Positions 22,809 through 32,053 of a DNA stretch of 64,000 bases are shown here, in pieces. Under the pieces are notes generated by a model. The model searched no databases and was not told where the DNA came from. It saw only the letters and a program-made list of their open reading frames with translations. The translations under genes and the position numbers were made by a program. The DNA is taken from NCBI GenBank assembly GCA_000151295.1, contig GG745329.1:1464553-1528552 (forward strand). The letters run 5' to 3'. Origin of the DNA: Allomyces macrogynus ATCC 38327 (lineage: Eukaryota; Blastocladiomycota; Blastocladiomycetes; Blastocladiales; Blastocladiaceae). The first letter of the stretch is position 1. Each line of letters begins with the position of its first letter.

Positions 22809-25800
22809 CTAGTCATTGTCGCTATCGTCCTCAATCGGCTCGGCCTTCACGCTCTTCGCATACAAGTCCTTCTCCGCCACATCCCCCAGGGGCAGGTCAC
22901 GCAAGTAGGACTGCAGCGCGCCGACGGGCAACAGCCCGTACACGCACCCGTGCTGCCAGTCGACAATCTCCTCGATAATCGTCGCCACTTTACGCCGCTT
23001 TTCAAAATTGATGTGGTGGTTCTCGGGCAAGAAGTCGGGGTTGCCGTCCTCGACAAACGTCAGGTTGGTGATGTAGACGCCTAGCGACACGACTGGTCAG
23101 CGACGTGGCACTCGATCTGCTGCAAAGTATCAGTGGTTGAACGCACCAAGGAACAGAATGCACGGCTTGGTCGCGGCCTTAAGCGCCTTGCGGTAGTTGG
23201 CGTACTGCCCACTCGCGCTCACCATTTCGGTTAGCCGCGTCAGTGCCTCGCGCGATTATGGTGCTTGGTCGCAAGCACCTACACCCAATCATAATCATTA
23301 AATTGCCGTCCGGCCAGTTCCGCGAGACTTAAACGTCGAAAAACGGGAAGCGTACCCCCCACGTCTTCTCCATCCGATGCACGGGCCCCATGCACAGCCC
23401 CACGACAATCGCTGTGACGGCATTGAAGTTATTCAACGCCGCGCACGCCTGCGCGACATGTACCCAGTGCTTGATCACGGCCAAACGCTCCTTCTCCACC
23501 TCTCTCGCGACGACCATTTGCGTGACCGTGCGCGAGAGCCGGTTCGTGAGCGTGATCATGACGTCGATTGTCGGGGCCATGGCACGGCTCGCTTCGTTGG
23601 TCCTGCCCCAGATCTGGTTCACCCACTCCTTGGTCACGATCGCGCGGAAGTGCTTGGCCTTGAGGAGAGTCTGTTGTCGAGCAATCTCGGTCGCGTCCTG
23701 GTCAAGCAGAGCCGTGGTGATGGCCGGGCGCGACTCGAGTGTCGGCAGGTGTTTGGTGCTGATGACGGACTTGGGCGCGGGCTTGAGGTCGACGACCGGG
23801 TCCGTGTTTTGCGACTCTTGCATCTAGTTCACGAGGACGGTGGGTGTGATCGAGGTTCTCCACCCCTGAGACAAGTGGGCGAGCGGCGCACCTGCGTCTT
23901 CAGGACGGCTAAGATCTGCTCGACGCGGTTCGGCAAGTCGGGCGAGACCTTGCTCTTGAGAAACTCGTAGACCTTGACGTAGAGAGCCTTGTCGTCACTG
24001 AGGAAATCGGCAAAGTGGCTCTTGATCCACTGCGTGAGCACGTCCAGCACTTTACACGGGTGACCGGTCAGTAGGTCAGATTCAGCTCGCGCCGTGCACG
24101 CACGTCTGGGGATTAACTCACTTGCCGCGGACCGGCATCAGGTACCGCTGCACGTAGAGCTGGAACGCCTCCTCGTCGTCGAGCCCCAGGGGTGGCGGCA
24201 CGTCGTAGCGGCGAGTCAGCAGCGCCAGCAAATCGAGCGACGTGGTAAACGAGTGATGCGTGAGCAGGAACGTCTTGACGTACTTGTAGTTTGTCAACGC
24301 CACCCCGTTAGTCCCAGAGCGCACGCAGGCCCACCAATCCTGCAACACACCCTGGTACGACTGATGCGCGAGCACCTCGACTAGCTTGGCCAGCCGCCCG
24401 CCGCGCACTTGCTTCCCCTCATCAAACACGAGCCCGTCATCTGCATACAACTCCTCGGCCTCACGCTGCAACGTCGCGGCACTCGGCTTCTCCAACCCGA
24501 CCTCACCACCGGCCGGCCTTACGAACCGGGACCCGGCGGTCGTCGGCGCCGCGGCCAGCTGCACGTTCACCCACAACCGCACCATGGCACGAATCCTCTC
24601 CCCGTGCATCCACCGCTCCTGCAACTCGAGCGCGTGGTCAATCTCGACCCCCATGACAACCCGCACGCGCGGCACAATCTCACGCACGCGCATGACCTCT
24701 TTCTTCACCTCCAGCAGACTCAGCACCGTCGTATCGAGCATCGCCTGTGCAGCGCCCTCGGGCGGCCACACGCCCGACGCCGCATGCGCGCGCTGGAGCA
24801 CGCCGGCGCCCGCAGCCCGCGCCTTGGCAATATCGTCAGCGAGTGCGGCACGCAAAAAGACAGAACCGTCGGGCGTCGTCAAGTCGTGTGACATGTCGCG
24901 AATCACGCGATACGCGAGCACGTCTTCGGCGACACGGTCGAGCGCCGCGTAGACGGCCGTGGCGCACGCGCGGTACTCGTCCTTGGCCGACCGCTGCACG
25001 GCCGTGCGAAGGTCCTTGACGCGCGCCGCGAGGTGGGCCGACGGCCGAGTCGAGGTCGGTGAAAAATGGCGCGTCCTCGTTGCTTGGCGTGGCGACGGGG
25101 GACGTGGGGGTCGACGTCGGTGCGGCGGATGCCATGGCGTCGGCCTCGGTCCGTTCCTGCGGTGGGGTCCGCGCCATGGACTCAATATTTTGCAGGTTGG
25201 CTTCGCGCCGGTACTCGTCAAAGTCTTTGGCGGCAATCCCGCTGCCCGAAACCGGCCGCGACCCGCTGAGTAAATGGTGCTTGCCGTGCCACAGGTGCCG
25301 CACGAGGTCGGTCACGTTGAGCGTGCCCGCGGGCCAACACCCTGAGACGTTGGCGACGCGCACGAGGTCCTCGACCGCGTCGAGCACGGCCATGGCTTCC
25401 CGGACCATGTCGGGCACGGCCGTCCCGTCAGTGGCGGCCAAATGCCTGACACGAGCCGTGCCGCACGCAAGAGGCCAGGGGCCGATTCGTCCTGAACGCG
25501 TCGGCTCTGATCAGCGGTGGCCGCAGCCACGGCGGGTGGCATTTGTTCGCCGAGAATGCGCGCGCACAGTTTCTGGACGGTGCTGGCGGCAAGTACGGCG
25601 GTTGCCGTGTACTGCGTCTTGTCGGACGCGGCGGCGTGCCGGATCAGGTGGAGAACGTGCAGGGCGAAGCGCGCTACGTCGACGTCGAGATCGGATCCGC
25701 GCGTCGGGAGCCGGTACAGGACGGTTGTGAATGCGACTTGCAGGTCGCCCTCGGGCTCTAAGCGTCGCCTCTCGGTCAGGCCGGACTCGCGTGCACGACG

Positions 25801-25871
25801 CGATCGCCGGAAACTGCCTGTTCGACGTCGCAGACTTGCGCGCCGCCACAGCCGTCGGCGACCGTCTTCAT
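22809..25871 (-). CDS. Ras guanine-nucleotide exchange factor (REM + CDC25 homology domains)
   Basis: Activator of a Ras-family GTPase by GDP release. The C-terminal exons give a clear CDC25 domain: [44 protein letters not shown] (exon about 23365-23823), then [20 protein letters not shown] (about 23152-23243) and [19 protein letters not shown] with [15 protein letters not shown] (22809-23089). The REM/RasGEF-N domain precedes it: [19 protein letters not shown] (before about 24120) and [15 protein letters not shown] (about 23892-24050). Upstream is a long helical, Ala-rich region of unknown role reaching back to an ATG at 25871, 120 bp from the divergent ARL2 start. Frame changes occur near 25770, 25450, 25040, 24110-24050 and 23250. 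Most can be bridged by short GT-AG introns, but the exact exon set is not settled. No SH3 or PH domain was recognised. Domain calls are firm; the gene model is approximate. Confidence 0.85.
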
Positions 25872-25992
25872 TTCGGCAGCGCTCCAACCGAACCACGACT
25901 GCCGCTGCAACAACTTGCCGCACGCACCAGCTCGCAGCCGCATCTCTGTCCTCAGCCCACAGCTCGCAGCAACCGCCACTGCTCCCGGCACC

Positions 25993-26649
25993 ATGGGCCT
26001 GCTCACAATCCTCAAGAAACTGCGCGAAAAAGAAAAGGAGATGCGCGTGCTGATGCTCGGGCTCGACAATGCCGGCAAGACGACAATTCTCAAGCGCATC
26101 ACGGGCGAGCCGATTGCGTCGATCGAACCGACGCTCGGGTTCAATATCAAGACGCTTGACCATAACGGGTTCACGCTGAATGTCTGGGACATTGGCGGGC
26201 AGAAATCGATTCGGTCCTACTGGCGCAACTACTTTGAGCAGACCGACGCGCTCGTCTGGGTCGTGGATTCGGCCGACCGACGCCGGCTCGAAGATTGTCG
26301 CGCCGAGTTGCACGCATTGTTGCTGGAAGAACGGCTCGCGGGCGCGTCGTTGCTCGTGTTTGCGAATAAGCAGGATTTGCCGGGCGCATTGTCGTGCGAG
26401 GAGATTCAACAAGTACGTTTGCTGCGATGTCGCGCGCCTCGCTTGGCAATTTTCTGACCACTTGACGCGGACCCAACCCACCACCAGGTCCTCCAACTCG
26501 ACGAAATCAAGACGCACCACTGGTCGATTGTGCCGTGCTCGGCGGTAACGGGCGACGTCGACGCGGCCGACGAGTTCAACGTGAACCTGCTCAAGGGCAT
26601 GGACTGGATAGTGGGCGACGTCGCCAGTCGCATTTACCTTGTGGATTGA
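25993..26649 (+). CDS. ARL2: ARF-like small GTPase ARL2
   Basis: Small GTPase that acts with tubulin cofactors in tubulin folding and in release of lipidated cargo. Two exons (25993-26412 and 26488-26649) join in phase 0 to give 193 residues, slightly longer than the usual 184. Gly2 follows the initiator Met. GTPase motifs are all visible: GLDNAGKT (P-loop), WDIGGQ (switch II) and NKQD. ARL2-specific stretches include [40 protein letters not shown] and [14 protein letters not shown]. The intron is 75 nt with donor gtacgt. The protein ends IYLVD before TGA. The insert after SAVTGD (about six residues) accounts for the extra length. A motile, microtubule-rich zoospore life stage fits a tubulin-folding role. 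Confidence 0.95.
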
Positions 26650-27025
26650 GCGTGGCCGGTTCCGCTGTTGCTCTCCTCTTTTTTGAACCCAGATGTACAT
26701 TTGCTGCTCACGAAATAATACCTGCCGTCACTTTCGCTGGACAGAACGGGCGACTTTGCAAGACAGTTGTTTCGCTTGGTCTCGCTGCTCGTTCACGGCC
26801 TGACTATTGCCGACCTGCCGGCCTGCGACGGGCGATCGAACGGTGGAGAGGGTGGAGACGATGAAGGAGCACCTCCTGAGCGAACAAAGACGACGAATTG
26901 ACTATTCCCATTATTGCAATAAACCAGGGCGCAAATAAGCAACCAACGAAGAAGAGCAACGAAGGGCGCCCCCACGCTACGAGAAATGAAGGCATTTTAT
27001 GTACAGCAACAAAATGAATCCCCAC
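26650..27025. other. Convergent 3' flanks of ARL2 and the LON/RING gene
   Basis: About 375 bases, AT-richer near 26890-26950 (ttattgcaataaac), which may hold polyadenylation signals of both converging genes. No gene was seen. Confidence 0.4.
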
Positions 27026-29131
27026 TCACATGATGACGCACGCGTTCTCGTCGGCTTGCGCGGCACCCCCACCTCCCCCATCGTCGTGCATCGTCGGGAC
27101 TCGCGCGCGTCCACCTCCCGCCCCGGGCGCGACCGCACCCCACCACTCGAGAACCATGACGAGCCGGGTCGTTGCCGACGGCACCGTCAACAAGTGGTAC
27201 TTGTTCTGGTCGGCGATCGGCAAAATGGTTGCGAGCCAGTAGGCCCACGCGCCCGGGTCCGCGCCGACCGGCGGAAGCGGCCCGGCCTGTGCGCGTACGG
27301 CCGCCTGATCCCGCGGCGAGAGACCCGCGAGGAATCGCTCCGTCCGGCGGCGCAGCCAGACATCCAAGTCGCGCAGGGTCAAATCCCTCGGGTCCATGCC
27401 AATCGCGCGGCGGACGCGAATCTGCGGCACGACCGACCAGATACAGGATGGTACGACCGAGCCAGGCGTGACGTTATCGAGGTCGCTCACGCGCTGGATG
27501 CGGGCGACGACGTACCCGTCGGGTTTGGCCGATTCGAGCACGCGAAACACGTAGGTGCCCGTCGTCTGCACGAGCGACCGGCCGTCCGGCAGCCACTCGG
27601 CGCGGTCGACGGCCATCATCACGCCGTAAGGCATCGGCGAGTACCCGCGCGACGGGTCCGGCAAGCACATGCCGAATTGCCGCGGCGCGCCCGGTTCCAT
27701 GACGCGGCGCAGCATCAGCCGGTACCGCGGCTCAAAGATGTGCAGTGAGCAGGGCGATCCGGGGAAGACGAGACTGCACACGAAAATCGGCGCCGTGTGC
27801 GGTTCGTCCGGGTCGTGCGGTGCTGGTGGCGTCGCGGCTGGGTCGGCGGCACGGCGCGCGGCCAAGAGGTCCGGGAAGAGCGTGGCGATGATGGCGGCGA
27901 GTTTTGGGTTGGGCGGCTGGAAGTGCAGGTCAGCGTAGGCGCCGAGGAGCGCGCGACGGCAGGTGAAGCACCGGAACCCGGTCCCGCCGTGCGCGTTGGC
28001 GGCCTGCTGCGCGCGCACGGGCGTGTGGTCGAGAGAGCGCAGCACGCAGGTGCGGCACGCCGAGTGGCCGCACGGGAAGAGCGTGACGGGGTCGAGGAGC
28101 AACTGGTAGCACAGCGGGCACTCGACGAGCGGCTCGAGGTCGACGAGCGCAGCGTCAGCATCGGCAGCGGCATCGGCATTGATGGGCGGGTGCGAAGTCG
28201 CGGTAGCGGATGTCGGCGCACGCTCAAGCGCGGGCGCGAGAGAATGGGCGTGCGTGGCATGCAGCGGCGAGGTGGAGCGCGACCGTGACCGCGAGCGTGA
28301 GCGGGAGCAATGGCGTGGCCGAGAAGGGGACGGCGACCACGACGGTGCGTTCAAACGGGAGTCATGCAGGTGCATCGGCGGGCCGACCGCGGACGGCCCC
28401 GATCGGGCCGAGGCGGCGACCGCAGAACGCTTGGCCGCCGGCGCGCTTCCGCCCCGCGGATTTGGCTCGCTCCTGACCGCGCCACGGGACACAAGGCCGT
28501 GATGCGCACCGTCGCCGATCGGGCTGGCACCGCGTCCACCGTGGCCGCCCTTGTCAACTCCACCGTCCCGGTCCTCGTGGTGGCCATTGTCGTTGTCGCC
28601 GCTGTCCGACTCGACGCGCTTGCGCTTGCTGCGCGTGGGCGGCGTTGTTGCAACTGCAGCTACGCTCCGGTCGCTTGCACCAGCACCCGCAATCACTGGC
28701 GGCGGCGGCGGCGGCGGCGGTATGAGCTTGGCAACGAGTTCCGTGAGCATCAGGTCGGTACCGAGCGGACCCGAGCCGACCCACGCGTGCGGTCTTGCCG
28801 TGCACGCCGCGACAGGGCACGCGACCGAGCGCACGACGTTCTCGCCCGCGCGCGCGTCTGCGTCCGGAATATGCGGTAGGCAGGCGCGGTGCAGCGCGTG
28901 GCCGCACGGCAGCGAGACGACAGCGGCGCCGCCGCGAGCGAGCGGGTACCGGCAGCGGTCGCAGCAGAGCGCGCCGGCCATGGCGCGCAACGATTCGGCT
29001 AGCGGAGCCGGTGGTGGCACCAGCGCGGCGGGTGCGTCGGCGTTGGCGGGAGTTGGACAGGGATCCATGGTCATGGTCGTACGGGAGCTGCTGTTGCTGT
29101 TGTTGGCGGTCGCGTCATGCGAACGGTCCAT
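27026..29131 (-). CDS. LONRF: LON-substrate-binding and double RING protein (LONRF family) with C-terminal CaaX box
   Basis: Probable E3 ubiquitin ligase. One uninterrupted frame of up to 701 residues; the TATA position leaves open an alternative start at 29074 (MTMDPC). The first RING lies at about residues 57-110 (CCDRC, CGHALHRAC, ACPVAAC). A long disordered linker (poly-Pro, then Arg/Ser repeats) leads to the second RING at about 345-400 (ECPLCYQLLLDPVTLFPCGH, CRTC, FRCFTC). A LON N-terminal domain follows (about 450-660: PIFVCSLVFPGSPCSLHIFE, RRVMEPGAPRQFGMCL, then EWLPDGRSLVQTTGTYVFRV). This order is that of LONRF1-3, minus the TPR repeats of the animal proteins. The last four residues are CVIM, a canonical farnesylation-type CaaX box, unusual for the family and suggesting membrane attachment. 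It lies divergent from importin alpha. Confidence 0.88.
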   Translation of the reverse strand: MDRSHDATANNSNSSSRTTMTMDPCPTPANADAPAALVPPPAPLAESLRAMAGALCCDRCRYPLARGGAAVVSLPCGHALHRACLPHIPDADARAGENVVRSVACPVAACTARPHAWVGSGPLGTDLMLTELVAKLIPPPPPPPPVIAGAGASDRSVAAVATTPPTRSKRKRVESDSGDNDNGHHEDRDGGVDKGGHGGRGASPIGDGAHHGLVSRGAVRSEPNPRGGSAPAAKRSAVAASARSGPSAVGPPMHLHDSRLNAPSWSPSPSRPRHCSRSRSRSRSRSTSPLHATHAHSLAPALERAPTSATATSHPPINADAAADADAALVDLEPLVECPLCYQLLLDPVTLFPCGHSACRTCVLRSLDHTPVRAQQAANAHGGTGFRCFTCRRALLGAYADLHFQPPNPKLAAIIATLFPDLLAARRAADPAATPPAPHDPDEPHTAPIFVCSLVFPGSPCSLHIFEPRYRLMLRRVMEPGAPRQFGMCLPDPSRGYSPMPYGVMMAVDRAEWLPDGRSLVQTTGTYVFRVLESAKPDGYVVARIQRVSDLDNVTPGSVVPSCIWSVVPQIRVRRAIGMDPRDLTLRDLDVWLRRRTERFLAGLSPRDQAAVRAQAGPLPPVGADPGAWAYWLATILPIADQNKYHLLTVPSATTRLVMVLEWWGAVAPGAGGGRARVPTMHDDGGGGGAAQADENACVIM

Positions 29132-29167
29132 GCTTGACAGGCTCTGGAGCGGGGCGGCGTCGCGCTC

Positions 29168-29176
29168 CTATATAAT
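29168..29176 (-). promoter_or_regulatory. Probable TATA box of the LON/RING gene
   Basis: On the minus strand the sequence reads attatatag, 37 nt before the first in-frame ATG at 29131. If it sets transcription start 25-35 nt downstream, that ATG would have almost no leader, which favours the start at 29074. Motif seen; function inferred. Confidence 0.45.
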
Positions 29177-29653
29177 CGTGCCCAAGTAGCGTCGATGACA
29201 AGGCGGGAGCGAAGACAGGGCAGATGCGCGTCGACGAGCGGGCGACGGGGTCGGGGTCGGGGTGGGTCGCCAGTGCAGGCGCAGCGAGGCCCGTGCGCGA
29301 GGCGCGAGCAAGGCGGCGGCAAGCGGGTGGAGAAGGCGGGGAGTCGTGCGCAGCGCGTGCCTGCGCGCAGTCGTGGTCGAGGTTGCTGGACGCATCATTG
29401 GTGGTGGTGGTGGCGGGGTGCTGGTTGTGAAGGCGAACAGGACGGCGGCGGGTCGTGATCGCCCGATGCCGATTTGCTCGGCAGGCCGGCGATGGCGGGA
29501 TGCGCGGCCCTCGCCATCGAAACGAGCTGGCTCGGGTTTGGCCAGGGTTTGCCCGCGTTGCATCCAGCGGCACGCCCCACGCGTCTCCGCGTCATTGGCG
29601 CGCTGCGCAAGGGACGGCCGCCTCGCAGAGCCCGTGGCCTCGTTTCGGTTCGC

Positions 29654-29685
<32 letters not shown>

Positions 29686-29892
29686 GCTGCTGCTGCTGCT
29701 GCTGAAGCTGCAACACGCGCACGATCAAGCTGGCGCCGTGCCCGTCCTCGCCGTCCTCCACAGACAACTGCTTGCCGTCGTCACCCACGGCGCCTGTCGA
29801 CCCGCTGCAGCCGCTCGCCTGTTGTGCCCGCCCGAGCCCGCCTTGCTCGCCCGCGTCGTCCCCGACACTTGCCCTCACCCTCGGACCGGCCC
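29177..29892. other. Divergent region between LON/RING gene and importin alpha
   Basis: About 700 bases of GC-rich leader and promoter sequence for two divergent genes. It contains an interrupted CTG trinucleotide repeat (29655-29704). Arg/Ala-rich open frames on both strands lack family similarity and are considered chance frames. Confidence 0.4.
29655..29704. repeat. Interrupted CTG/CAG trinucleotide repeat, (CTG)10-TG-(CTG)6
   Basis: Ten CTG units (29655-29684), a two-base interruption, then six more (29687-29704), in the leader or promoter region about 190-240 bp upstream of the importin alpha start codon. Read on the plus strand; CAG on the minus. Confidence 0.95.
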
Positions 29893-31713
29893 ATGATGTC
29901 GACGACGCGCCCCGACCGCGCTGCCCAGTACAAGAACCGCGGCGCCTTCCGCCCGGACGAGCTGCGCCGTCGCCGTGACGAGCAGGTCGTCTCGCTGCGC
30001 CGCAAGCAGCGCGACGAGCACCTCGCCAAGCGCCGCAACCTGCCGACCACGCACGACCACGGCGACGACACCGACAGTGACGATGAAGATGATGACGATA
30101 TCGAGACGTCCGAGCAGGTCGGTTCTTTTTTGCGCGGTCGCGGACGACGCGTCGGCACTCTGCCTGCTTGTGCTCGCACCGACTCACTCGGTTGCTGGTC
30201 ACTCCTTGTCCTTGTCCTCTAGACCCTCGCGAACCTGCGCGCCCTCACCGAGCAGGTCTTTAGCGACAATCCCGACGCGCAGCTCGACGCCGTCATCAAG
30301 TTCAGGAAGGTGCTGAGCAAGGGTGCGTGACGAGCAGTTTTGAGCAAGATCGACCTGTGGTCCACTTGCGCAATCGCTGACACACTGACCGATCCCTTCA
30401 TAGAGCGCAATCCGCCCATCGACCCCGTCGTCAACTGCGGCGTTGTCCCGCGCCTCGTGCAATTCCTCGAGTCGCCCGACGCCAAGATGCAATTCGAGGC
30501 CGCCTGGGCGCTCACGAATATCGCGAGCGGCACCGCCGAGCAGACCGAGGTCGTGCTCATGGCCGGCGCCGTGCCGCACTTTGTGCGCCTTCTCCGCGCC
30601 GGGTCGATTGAAGTGCGCGAACAGTGCATCTGGGCTCTCGGCAACATTGCCGGCGACGGGCCCGTGCGCCGCGACCATGTCCTGCAGCAAGGCATCGTGG
30701 AACCGCTGATTGAAGTGCTCGCGCAGGCCATTCAGGCAGCCGGCACGTCGGCCAGCCCACAGGCCATTTCCATGCTGCGTAACGGCACCTGGGTCGTAAG
30801 CAACCTGTGCCGCGGCAAGAACCCGCAGCCGGCGTGGGCGCTCGTACGCCCGCTGCTGCCCTTGCTCGCGCGCCTGCTCTACGTGGCCGACGACGAAGTG
30901 CTGACGGATGCGGCCTGGGCCGCGTCTTACCTGTCGGACGGCGAAAACTACAAGATCCAGGCGCTCATCGAGTCGGGCATGGTCACGCGGCTCGTGGAGT
31001 TGCTGCGGCACCCGCTCCCGACCGTGCAGACGCCGGCGCTGCGCGCGGTCGGCAACGTGGCCACGGGTGACGACAACCAGACGCAGGTCGTGCTCAACTG
31101 CGGTGCGCTGCCGGCACTCGCCGGAATGCTGCGGTCGTCGCGAGACAACATTCGCAAGGAAGTGTGCTGGACGATTTCGAACATTACGGCCGGCACGACC
31201 GAGCAGATCCAGCAGGTGATTGACGCGAACTTGGTCCCGCCGCTCGTGCAAGTGTTGCAAAACGCCGACTTCAAGACCAAGAAGGAGGCGTGCTGGGCCG
31301 TTTCCAATGCCACGTCGGGCGCCGCGACCAACCCGCTGCAGATGCGGTACCTCGTCAACCAGGGCGTGATCAAGCCGCTCTGCGACCTCCTCGCGTCGTC
31401 GGACGTGCGCGCCGTCTCAACGGCACTCGACGCGATTGAAAATATTTTGAAGGCTGGCGAGTACGAGCGCGCGCAGCACAATGACGCCAACCCTTACGCG
31501 CTCTATGTCGAAGAGTGCGGCGGCACCGACATGCTCTACAAGCTCCAGGACCACGCCAATGCCCAGATCTACCAGCAGTCCTACAACATTATCCAGCAGT
31601 ACTTTGACTACGACGACGAGGACGAGGACCAGGTCGCCAACGTCGACGAGCACGGCCAGTTCACGTTCGACATGTCGGGCGCCGGGCAGGGCCAGACGTT
31701 CTCGTTCAACTGA
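29893..31713 (+). CDS. SRP1: Importin subunit alpha (karyopherin alpha, SRP1)
   Basis: Nuclear import adaptor that binds classical nuclear localisation signals and importin beta. Exons 29893-30117, 30223-30322 and 30404-31713 join (phases 0, 1) into 544 residues, the usual length. The N-terminus is the importin-beta-binding domain ([20 protein letters not shown]), followed by an acidic Asp/Glu tract. Armadillo repeats carry the ligand-binding Trp/Asn pattern: [59 protein letters not shown] and [12 protein letters not shown]. The join at intron 2 restores [17 protein letters not shown], as in homologues. The C-terminus is acidic with ILKAGE and DYDDEDEDQ, then a glycine-rich end. Introns are 105 and 81 nt. 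Two ATGs are adjacent (MMSTTRPD); either may be used. Confidence 0.96.
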
Positions 31714-32053
31714 GACCTCGATCGCGTGATGGGATCAGGGCGAGCTGGGCTAGGCTGCGTGTGCGCGTCGAGTCCGTCTGCTTTTTTTCGTTTCTGCGCT
31801 GTTTTCGTGTTCACGATGCGATCGTTCCATATTCAATTCGTTTTTGGTTCCTCATTTTCTTCTCCCCAATCCCCACCCCACGTGTCGCAAGTAGGCATCC
31901 GTAAATATGTCCACCGTTGATTCTGTTTTGAGCCTTTCCGTCGTTTGATTGTTCACGACATTGGTGATTCCCGTGCTCGTTGTGCTTCAGTGCCTCATCT
32001 TTACCACCTCCTAAAGCATGATATTATTGTTCCAACACGAGTGCGACCGTCAA
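31714..32053. other. Convergent 3' flanks of importin alpha and PRP31
   Basis: About 340 bases, T-rich after 31780, with AATAT and ATTATTG stretches suitable for transcript ends. No gene was seen. Confidence 0.4.

Noticed and set aside
27026..29131. LON protease
   Set aside because: Only the N-terminal LON substrate-binding domain is present; there is no AAA+ or Ser-Lys protease domain, and two RING fingers precede it.
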